Assembly (NCBI GenBank): GCA_049591635.1
Contig: JBAWFF010000148.1
Span: forward strand, 1-7,811
Reading direction: 5' to 3'
Length of the DNA stretch: 7,811 nucleotides
Source: DATFDN01 sp049591635
GTDB lineage: Bacteria; Pseudomonadota; Alphaproteobacteria; Acetobacterales; Acetobacteraceae
Of the stretch, positions 1 to 6,609 are shown in pieces. Positions within the stretch are counted from its first letter, which is position 1, and every line of letters starts with the position of its first letter. A model generated the notes under the pieces. The model was not told the DNA's origin and did no database searches. It saw only the letters and a program-made list of their open reading frames with translations. The position numbers and the translations under genes are program-made.

Positions 1-1215
<1,215 letters not shown>

Positions 1216-1257
1216 CCGGCTTGCGGCGGGGCGGACGGCGGCTTAGCACTTGGGCCT

Positions 1258-2109
1258 ATGTCCGCCCAACTTCCCTCGGTAGGTGATCCGCGCGCGGCGC
1301 TCGATGCGATCGGCCAGTTACCCGATCCGGAGATCGATATCGCCGACGCGGCTCTGCAACTTGCCCGCGTCGACGCCCCCGACGCCGACTGGCAGGCGGC
1401 GCGCGCCGAACTGACCGACATCGCGCGTGAGGCGGTGGATCTCTCCCGTACGCTGGGGCGCAACACCGATCTCGCGGTTCGCGCGGAGGCACTGGCCGGG
1501 CTCATGGTCGGCCGGCATGGCTATCGCGGCGATGCGCGCACCTATGACGATCCGGCCAACGCGAACCTGCTCATGGTGATCGAGCGCAAGAAGGGGCTCC
1601 CGGTCGCGCTCGGGGTCTTGTGGCTGCACGCCGCGCGCGCCGCCGGCTGGGCCGCGCACGGCGTCGATTTTCCGGCGCATTTCCTGTTCGCGCTGGAGGG
1701 ACGCGGGAGCCAGGTGGTGCTCGACGTGTTCGACGGCGGCACGCCGCTCGAAGCGCGCGACCTCCGCGCCCTGCTGAAGCGGATCGAGGGTGAGCAGGCG
1801 GAATTGCGTCCCGGCGTGTTGCGGCCCGTCGATGTCCGCGCGGTCCTGCTGCGTTTGCAGAACAACATCAAGTCGCGGCGGCTCGGCGCGGGCGATCTGG
1901 CGGGCGCCGTGACGTGCGCGGAGGACATGCTGCGGATCGCGCCCGACCACGCGGGGTTGTGGCGCGAGGCCGGGCTGATCCATCAGCGGCTCGGCCACGT
2001 CCAGGCCGCGCTGCGCTGCCTGGCGCGATTCCTCGATCTCGCCCCACAAGGCGACGCGGCGGCGCGGGCACGGGCGGCGATGGAGGAACTGCGGACGCGG
2101 CTCAATTGA
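1258..2109 (+). CDS. SirB1/transglutaminase-like family protein with C-terminal TPR
   Basis: This 283-residue protein has the layout of the SirB1/YchA family: a helical N-terminus (about 10-80), a transglutaminase-like core (about 85-175) and a TPR-like helical tail (about 212-265). The core shows the family signature NANLLMVIERKKGLPVALGV at 101-120, then FPAHFL (H141) and VLDVFDGGTPL (D156, D159). The only cysteines are C220 and C254, both in the TPR part, so the nucleophile of true transglutaminases is absent. E. coli SirB1/YchA also lacks it. A scaffold or pseudo-enzyme role is therefore more likely than acyl transfer; the biological role is not established to my knowledge. No signal peptide is visible, so it is probably cytosolic. 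The ATG at 1258 fits the domain start but has no clear Shine-Dalgarno. It lies 42 bases after thiC and 5 bases before the lactonase gene, consistent with one transcript. Confidence 0.88.
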   Translation: MSAQLPSVGDPRAALDAIGQLPDPEIDIADAALQLARVDAPDADWQAARAELTDIAREAVDLSRTLGRNTDLAVRAEALAGLMVGRHGYRGDARTYDDPANANLLMVIERKKGLPVALGVLWLHAARAAGWAAHGVDFPAHFLFALEGRGSQVVLDVFDGGTPLEARDLRALLKRIEGEQAELRPGVLRPVDVRAVLLRLQNNIKSRRLGAGDLAGAVTCAEDMLRIAPDHAGLWREAGLIHQRLGHVQAALRCLARFLDLAPQGDAAARARAAMEELRTRLN

Positions 2110-2114
2110 CACCG

Positions 2115-3095
2115 ATGCACGAGCACCTCGCGACGATGACCTCTCTGCCACTCGGCAACCTTCCCGATACCCGCTATCCCGATCCGCGCATCGAGGCGCT
2201 GGATAAGCGATTTCGATTCAAGCAGGGCAATGCCGCCATCGAGCGGATCGCGAGCGGGTGCCGCTGGGCGGAAGGACCCGTGTATTTCCGTGACCTCGGC
2301 TGCCTGATCTGGAGCGACATCCCGAACAACCGAATGCTGCGCTGGCTGGAAGAGGACGGGCATGTAAGCGTGTTCCGCGCGCCGTCGAACTACGCCAACG
2401 GCAACACGCGCGATCGCGAGGGCCGGCTTGTCACGTGCGAGCACGACACGCGCCGGGTGACCCGCACCGAGCATGACGGACGGGTCACCGTGCTGCTCGA
2501 TCGCTTCGAGGGGAAGCGGCTGAATGCGCCGAACGACGTGATCGTGGCACGCGACGGCGTGGTGTGGTTCACCGATCCTGGCTACGGCATCGACGGACCC
2601 TACGAGGGCCACGCGGCCGAGGCGGAGTTGGCGCGACAGGTCTATCGGCTCGATCCGCGCACTGGCGCCGCGTCGGTGGCGGCGGACGACTTCGTGCGGC
2701 CCAACGGGCTCTGCTTCTCGCCGGACGAACGGACGCTCTACATCGTCGATTCCGGAGTCTCGCATGGCGGGCCCGCGCATATACGAGCCTTCGACGTGGA
2801 CGGCGCGCGGCTGACCAATGGGCGTGTGTTCGCCGAGGATTTCCTCCCCGGGATGACCGATGGCGTGCGGACCGACGTCCACGGCAATGTCTGGGCCAGC
2901 ATGGGCTGGGGCGACCCGAGCGAGGACGGCGTGCGCTGCTACGCGCCCGATGGCGGGCTGATCGGCAAAATCCATCTGCCCGAGGGCTGCGCCAATCTGT
3001 GCTTCGGCGGACGCAAGCGAGACCGGCTGTTCATGTGCGCGAGCACCTCGGTCTATGCCCTTTATCTCAATGTCGAGGGCACCCAGACCCCGTAG
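2115..3095 (+). CDS. SMP-30/gluconolactonase-family lactonase
   Basis: This predicted 326-residue six-bladed beta-propeller hydrolase of the SMP-30/gluconolaconase/LRE family would open sugar lactones such as gluconolactone to the acid. The family's metal ligands are recognisable: E53 in WAEGPVY, N197 in VRPNGLCFSPDE and D249 in MTDGV, with N140 in RLNAPNDV near the substrate pocket. The block ANGNTRDREGRLVTCEHDTR (94-113) is typical of the gluconolactonase branch. No signal peptide is seen, so a cytosolic site is expected. The ATG at 2115 is five bases after the SirB1-like stop and has no Shine-Dalgarno. A second ATG at 2136 (residue 8) is equally possible, and translation may be coupled to the upstream gene. 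The frame also stays open upstream to 1914, but that stretch is Arg/Pro-rich and overlaps the previous gene, so it is read as a shadow. The exact substrate cannot be told from sequence. Confidence 0.9.
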   Translation: MHEHLATMTSLPLGNLPDTRYPDPRIEALDKRFRFKQGNAAIERIASGCRWAEGPVYFRDLGCLIWSDIPNNRMLRWLEEDGHVSVFRAPSNYANGNTRDREGRLVTCEHDTRRVTRTEHDGRVTVLLDRFEGKRLNAPNDVIVARDGVVWFTDPGYGIDGPYEGHAAEAELARQVYRLDPRTGAASVAADDFVRPNGLCFSPDERTLYIVDSGVSHGGPAHIRAFDVDGARLTNGRVFAEDFLPGMTDGVRTDVHGNVWASMGWGDPSEDGVRCYAPDGGLIGKIHLPEGCANLCFGGRKRDRLFMCASTSVYALYLNVEGTQTP

Positions 3096-3107
3096 GGGTC
3101 ATTTGGG
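3082..3107 (+). terminator. Hairpin spanning the lactonase stop codon
   Basis: GACCCC (3086-3091) and GGGGTC (3095-3100) form a perfect 6-bp stem with loop GTA. The stem can be extended by CCCA (3082-3085) pairing with TGGG (3104-3107) across a 3-base bulge, giving 10 bp in all. The TAG stop is inside it. The following ATTTGGGCTTGCG has no U-run, so if this is a terminator it is a non-canonical one. It separates the lactonase from the decarboxylase leader. Confidence 0.4.
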
Positions 3108-3291
3108 CTTGCGTCGGGGGGGTGGGTCGCTTATGTGCGCCCTCACGCAGCAACGCACGTGCCTCTGGCCCCCTGGGGTTACGCAACGACGTCAAGCGTT
3201 CTGGCAGCTTGCTTCGCTGGTTCGTTCGACCGTTTCGCAACTCCGTCCGCCGCCTATCGAAGGCGGGCGCTTCATCAGGGAGGCTCGGCGC
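3096..3291 (+). promoter_or_regulatory. Structured 196-base leader/promoter region of the decarboxylase gene; speF-type leader possible
   Basis: This non-coding gap carries several elements. A G7-T-G3 tract lies at 3116-3126. GTGCG (3135-3139) can pair with CGCAC (3154-3158). Five C's (3169-3173) can pair with the G-tract. A hairpin CCGCCT/AGGCGG (3250-3255 with 3261-3266) lies 10 bases before the ribosome-binding site. GCCTCT (3161-3166) can pair, with one G-U, to GGAGGC (3279-3284) and so cover that site. The best promoter-like match I see, TTGCGT (3109) and TATGTG (3132) at 17-base spacing, is weak. Alphaproteobacterial ornithine decarboxylase genes are known to carry an RNA leader, the speF motif (Rfam RF00518), so the position fits. 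I cannot confirm its consensus from memory, and each stem is short enough to arise by chance in GC-rich DNA. Confidence 0.4.
3277..3283 (+). promoter_or_regulatory. Shine-Dalgarno AGGGAGG fixing the decarboxylase start
   Basis: AGGGAGG ends eight bases before the ATG at 3292. This is the strongest ribosome-binding site on the plus strand of the window. It selects 3292 over in-frame upstream starts such as the ATG at 3133, although the frame is open back to 3055. Confidence 0.8.
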
Positions 3292-4419
3292 ATGACCCAA
3301 AAGGTCACCCGATTCCTATCCGACACGCAGCCGGCGACGCCGTGCCTCGTGCTCGATGTCGACCGCGTGGAGGAGAATTTCCGCGCGCTTCGCCGCGCCC
3401 TGCCGTTGGCGCGCATCTACTACGCGGTGAAGGCCAACCCGGCCGCGCCGGTGCTGGAGCGGCTTGTCCGCGTCGGCAGCGCCTTCGACACCGCGAGCTT
3501 CGAGGAGGTCGCGGCTTGCCTGAAGGCGGGCGCGGCACCAGGGGCGATCAGCTACGGCAACACCATCAAGAAGGCGTCCGCCATCCGCGCCGCCTTTGCT
3601 GCCGGCGTTGACCTGTTCGCTTTCGACTCGATCGAGGAGCTGGAGAAGCTCGCCCGCGAGGCGCCGGGCGCGCGGGTCTATTGCCGCATCCTGGTCGGCA
3701 ACGAGGGCGCCGACTGGCCGCTGTCGCGCAAATTCGGCACCAGCGTCGAGGCGGCGAAGGCGCTGATGCTGCGCGCGGGCGAGTTGGGCCTCGACCCGTA
3801 CGGCCTGTCCTTTCATGTCGGCAGCCAGCAGACCCGGACGGCGGCGTACGAAGTCGCGATCGGCAAGGTGGCGATGCTGTTCACCGACCTGACCGAGGCC
3901 GGGGTCAACCTGCGGATGATGAACCTCGGCGGCGGGTTCCCGACCCGCTACCGCGACCCGGTGCCGGAGATCGACGATTTCGGCAACGCGATCATGGGGG
4001 CGATGATCGCCCATTTCGGCAACGCGCTGCCCGAGATCGTCATCGAGCCAGGCCGCTTCCTTGTGGGCGACGCGGGCGTGGTGAGTTCCGAGGTCGTGCT
4101 GGTCAGCCGGCGCGGCGCCGATGCGGTGCGCTGGGTGTATCTCGACATCGGCCGCTTCGGCGGGCTCGCCGAGACCGAGGGCGAGGCGATCAAATATCGC
4201 ATCGCCACGCCGCACGATGGCAAGCCCACGGGTCCGGTGGCGATCGCCGGGCCGACCTGCGATGGGGCGGACATCTTGTACGAGCGGTCGAACTATCATT
4301 TGCCGCTCGATCTCGCGACGGGCGATCGGGTGGAGCTGCTGGCCACGGGTGCCTACGTGACGGCCTATGCGAGCCAGCGTTTCAACGGGTTCGCGCCGTT
4401 GGCGGAGTATTATCTATAA
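3292..4419 (+). CDS. Fold III PLP-dependent ornithine (lysine) decarboxylase
   Basis: This 375-residue member of the Orn/DAP/Arg decarboxylase family 2 is predicted to convert ornithine to putrescine, the entry to polyamine synthesis, and possibly lysine to cadaverine. An alanine-racemase-type TIM barrel comes first: YYAVKAN with the PLP-binding K47, SFHVGSQ (H175), the phosphate loop NLGGGFP (211-217) and EPGR (252-255). A C-terminal beta domain follows with GPTCDGADIL, carrying the catalytic C323-D324, and GAYVTAYASQRFNGF with Y355. The YLDIGRFGGLAET segment (283-295) resembles the alphaproteobacterial branch, some members of which use both ornithine and lysine. The length matches complete members. 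No signal peptide is visible; it should be a cytosolic homodimer with active sites shared across the interface. Expression may be controlled by the leader upstream. The downstream gene is convergent, so this is the last gene of its transcript. Substrate preference is uncertain; diaminopimelate decarboxylase is less likely because those proteins are longer. Confidence 0.93.
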   Translation: MTQKVTRFLSDTQPATPCLVLDVDRVEENFRALRRALPLARIYYAVKANPAAPVLERLVRVGSAFDTASFEEVAACLKAGAAPGAISYGNTIKKASAIRAAFAAGVDLFAFDSIEELEKLAREAPGARVYCRILVGNEGADWPLSRKFGTSVEAAKALMLRAGELGLDPYGLSFHVGSQQTRTAAYEVAIGKVAMLFTDLTEAGVNLRMMNLGGGFPTRYRDPVPEIDDFGNAIMGAMIAHFGNALPEIVIEPGRFLVGDAGVVSSEVVLVSRRGADAVRWVYLDIGRFGGLAETEGEAIKYRIATPHDGKPTGPVAIAGPTCDGADILYERSNYHLPLDLATGDRVELLATGAYVTAYASQRFNGFAPLAEYYL

Positions 4420-4421
4420 GC

Positions 4422-4434
4422 ACCGCTATGCGGT
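4422..4434. terminator. Short hairpin at the convergent gene junction
   Basis: ACCGC (4422-4426), loop TAT, GCGGT (4430-4434) is a perfect 5-bp inverted repeat. It lies three bases past the decarboxylase TAA and overlaps the oxidoreductase stop codon (4426-4428, minus strand). No U-tract occurs on either strand. It could serve both directions only as a weak pause site. Confidence 0.2.
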
Positions 4435-6234
4435 AGTCCGGGTGAAGCCATCGGCGCTCCATTCCTCGCTGCCGACGCCGTGATGAACGAAGAACAGGCC
4501 GGCGGGGTCGTATGTCCGCTTAACGGCCTGCAATCGCGGATAGTTCGTGCCCCAGAAGGACCGCTGCCAGGCCGGATCGAAGAAGTCGCTTTCTGAGACG
4601 TAGGAGCCAGCGTTCGGCACCGCCGTCCGCAATTCGTCGCCCGCCCTGCCGATGGCGGTGGCATCCCTCCGCGCGGCCGTAAGGTCCGGCGGGACGAGCA
4701 GGTCCCGGTACGAAGCGGGGTCCCCGCCGGCAATGATCGCCAGCGCGAAGGCGCTCAGCACAGCTGGGTTGGTGGCCGTGTTCCTGGCCGCCGCGACGTC
4801 GGCGGCGCTGGCGCCGGCGAGCCCCTTGTTGAAATGCAGCGCGACGGCGAAGTGCCTCGTGGCCGCGAACAGCGCATCGGCGAATTGCCGCTGCCGTTCC
4901 TTGTGCAATAACGAGGCGGGCAGCCAGATCGACTGATAGCCGTGGATGAACACGCCGAGCTCGGTGTTCTGCTCGGCAAACCACACATTGTCCGCCGGAG
5001 CACCGGGGCGCTGATCGGAGAATGCTCGTCCCGGCCGATGCCGCTCGATATAGGCGGGGTTCCACCAGTCCCGCGCGGGCATAGCCCCAAGGTTGAGCGG
5101 CGAGGTAACCGTGAAGTCGTGCGGAGATGCCGCGATCCAGTCGACGAACGGGCGCCAGACCTCGTCGGCCTGCTGCCGATCCAGGCCCTGAAAGACCATC
5201 CCCACGGCGAGCGTGTTGTCGGCACCGAAGTTGACGCTCTCGCCCCAGTGCGGGTTCAGCAGACGGTCGCCGCAGAAGCCTGCGAACCGCCGGATGAGCC
5301 GGTGGAATGCCGCCTCGGACGCGGCCTTTACGGTGAGATCGACGCCCCCGAAGAGGATCGGAAGCTCGCGTGTCCGGAGCGTCAGGCGGGTGACGACGCC
5401 GAGGCTGCCGCCACCCCCTCCCTTGATCCCCCAGAACAGGTCGGGATTCGCGCATGTGTTGGCGATGCGTACCTGGCCGTCGGCGGTGACGATCTCGGCT
5501 TCCAGCAGCCCGCCCGCGGCGATCCCATAGTTCTTGGAGAAGCTCCCGAACCCGCCGCTCTGGATCAGGCCCGCGACGCCGACGGTCGCGCAGCCGCCGC
5601 CCTGGACGTAGCGGCCGGCCTTGGTCGTCACCGCGTCATAGACGTGCATCCATATCGCGCCGGCTTCCACCGTGACCGCTGGCTGCGCGGCCAGTTTGCC
5701 CGCGCATCCCTGTGGCACGAACGCATCGTGGAGCACGATGCCGTTCATCGCCCGCGTCCATATCAGAAGCGAGTCCGCCGCGTCGGAGGTGCCTTGGTAG
5801 CTGTGGCCGCCGCCCTTGACCACCAGGCGCAGCTTGTTCTCGCGCGCGAAATTCACGGCGGCAACCACGTCGGCGCTGGTTCGCGCGGCGACCGCGTAAG
5901 CACTGGGCGCCGACATCCAGGCGCCTACCCAACCCGCGGTTTGCGTCCCGGCCGGCTGATCGCCGACATAGTACGGGTTTCGCAGGTTCTTCATCAGGTT
6001 CTGACAGGCGGGGCTGTCCGAGGTGTTCGCGCAAGCCGCCAGCAGGGGCTGTACCTTGATCAGACGTCCCCCGACCGCTTGGTTGAGTCTGTCCCAGCGA
6101 TCGGCGGATGGCCATGCCACATCCGACGGCCGTACGCGGCGAAACGGAGAGTCTGCCGCCGCCGCCTGTGGCGCCAATGGAATGGGCAGAAGCGGCACCG
6201 CGACTGCCAGCCTCAGCAATTCCCTCCTGTTCAT
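4426..6234 (-). CDS. Tat-exported FAD-linked oxidoreductase, berberine-bridge (BBE-like) family
   Basis: This 602-residue flavoenzyme has a PCMH-type FAD-binding domain and a C-terminal BBE domain. It starts with MNRRELLRLAVAVPLL and an alanine-rich AxA end near residue 26: a twin-arginine signal, implying folded, flavin-loaded export to the periplasm. LVVKGGGHSYQGTS (138-150) holds H144, and GGGCATVGVAGLIQSGGFG (212-230) holds C215. In this family those two positions carry the 8-alpha-histidyl and 6-S-cysteinyl FAD links, so bicovalent FAD is predicted. FWGTNYPRLQAVKRTYDP (560-577) is the BBE-domain signature. Residues 28-100 are an extra N-terminal segment containing C68 and C77, a possible disulfide. 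Relatives oxidise sugars or alcohols with O2 or another acceptor; the substrate here is unknown. The start at 6234 is fixed by GGGAGGG; a start at 6264 would bury the signal. pgk lies 375 bases upstream on the same strand, and the decarboxylase converges on it with a six-base gap. Confidence 0.92.
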   Translation of the reverse strand: MNRRELLRLAVAVPLLPIPLAPQAAAADSPFRRVRPSDVAWPSADRWDRLNQAVGGRLIKVQPLLAACANTSDSPACQNLMKNLRNPYYVGDQPAGTQTAGWVGAWMSAPSAYAVAARTSADVVAAVNFARENKLRLVVKGGGHSYQGTSDAADSLLIWTRAMNGIVLHDAFVPQGCAGKLAAQPAVTVEAGAIWMHVYDAVTTKAGRYVQGGGCATVGVAGLIQSGGFGSFSKNYGIAAGGLLEAEIVTADGQVRIANTCANPDLFWGIKGGGGGSLGVVTRLTLRTRELPILFGGVDLTVKAASEAAFHRLIRRFAGFCGDRLLNPHWGESVNFGADNTLAVGMVFQGLDRQQADEVWRPFVDWIAASPHDFTVTSPLNLGAMPARDWWNPAYIERHRPGRAFSDQRPGAPADNVWFAEQNTELGVFIHGYQSIWLPASLLHKERQRQFADALFAATRHFAVALHFNKGLAGASAADVAAARNTATNPAVLSAFALAIIAGGDPASYRDLLVPPDLTAARRDATAIGRAGDELRTAVPNAGSYVSESDFFDPAWQRSFWGTNYPRLQAVKRTYDPAGLFFVHHGVGSEEWSADGFTRTTA

Positions 6235-6241
6235 TACCGAA

Positions 6242-6248
6242 CCCTCCC
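6242..6248 (-). promoter_or_regulatory. Shine-Dalgarno GGGAGGG fixing the oxidoreductase start
   Basis: On the minus strand GGGAGGG lies seven bases before the ATG at 6234. It puts the Tat-type MNRRELL at the true N-terminus and excludes the longer frame that opens at 6264. Confidence 0.8.
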
Positions 6249-6261
6249 GTATCCACCGTAG

Positions 6262-6585
6262 CACGGGCGCATCGGGCTTCGAATTCTCTACGAAGACAGC
6301 GAATTATCGCTGCCTCGATTCCGGCGCCCGTATCGGGTTCCAGAGCGGCCGCGTCACACCGAAAGATCGAGCAACGACCCCCGCGGGGCCGTCCCCGCCG
6401 GCGGCGGCGCAGTCAACGTCGGCACCTTCGACACCGGCGGCGCGGCGCTTTGCGACATCCCGCTGAACGAGCGGGGCGGCGCACCCGGTTGCACCGGTCC
6501 AAGCCCGACCTGCATCACCGAGGCCGAGAAAGCGGAGAGGGAGGACGACGAGAGCATGTCCACGATGATCCGGCGCATTCGTTAA
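6262..6585 (+). pseudogene. Start-less open frame with a protein-like C-terminus; possible gene remnant
   Basis: Plus-strand frame 1 is open from the TAG at 6259 to the TAA at 6583 but has no ATG, GTG or TTG before codon ATG at 6556. Its last 60 or so codons read as plausible protein: NVGTFDTGGAALCDIPLNER, then a Cys/Pro segment (PGCTGPSPTC), then a charged helix EAEKAEREDDES and MIRRIR. About three quarters of these codons begin with a purine, as in real genes. The opposite-strand frame 6354-6578 shares the same third codon positions. It is nearly devoid of acidic residues and rich in Ser/Pro/Ala, as shadow frames in GC-rich DNA usually are. Possible readings are a decayed gene, a gene broken by a frameshift in the GC-repeat at about 6392-6408 (frame 2 is open upstream), or chance. 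I do not recognise a family. Confidence 0.25.
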
Positions 6586-6609
6586 CAATAGGTGAACGCG
6601 CATGTGGTA

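Larger units (their letters stand above)
6235..6609. other. 375-base gap between pgk and the oxidoreductase gene
   Basis: No intact gene is convincing here. The part near the oxidoreductase holds its ribosome-binding site and should hold its promoter if it is transcribed alone. GATAAT on the minus strand (6304-6309) is the nearest -10-like word, without a good -35 partner. ACGGGCGC (6263-6270) and GCGCCCGT (6324-6331) form an 8-bp inverted repeat, and each arm is followed on the plus strand by ATCGGG. CCCCGCGGGG at 6379-6388 is a perfect palindrome. The pgk-proximal end (about 6577-6618) is clearly richer in A/T and holds only weak inverted repeats, with no canonical terminator. The middle contains the open frame listed separately. 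Confidence 0.6.

Noticed and set aside
1318..2151. 277-codon minus-strand open frame opposite the SirB1-like gene
   Set aside because: Its composition is Arg/His/Gln-rich with no domain, while the plus strand encodes a recognisable SirB1/TPR protein.
1983..2975. 330-codon minus-strand open frame opposite the lactonase
   Set aside because: The plus strand has lactonase metal-ligand motifs in order. The antisense frame has no family features and overlaps parts of two real genes.
3055..3291. In-frame N-terminal extension of the decarboxylase (for example from the ATG at 3133)
   Set aside because: The extension is Arg/Pro/Trp-rich and unlike the family's N-terminus, while the ATG at 3292 has a strong AGGGAGG at eight bases and gives the normal length.
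3316..4299. 327-codon minus-strand open frame opposite the decarboxylase
   Set aside because: The plus strand carries all PLP-decarboxylase motifs. Long antisense frames are expected in DNA this GC-rich.
4942..6261. 439-codon plus-strand open frame opposite the oxidoreductase
   Set aside because: It is the shadow of a gene with a clear signal peptide, flavin motifs and Shine-Dalgarno; its translation is Arg/Ala/Gly/Pro-rich and has no recognisable domain.
6354..6578. 74-codon minus-strand open frame between pgk and the oxidase, in the same direction as both
   Set aside because: It has a legal ATG but no Shine-Dalgarno, almost no acidic residues and a Ser/Pro/Ala-rich translation. The opposite frame with the same third codon positions is more coding-like. 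It is not excluded, only less likely.
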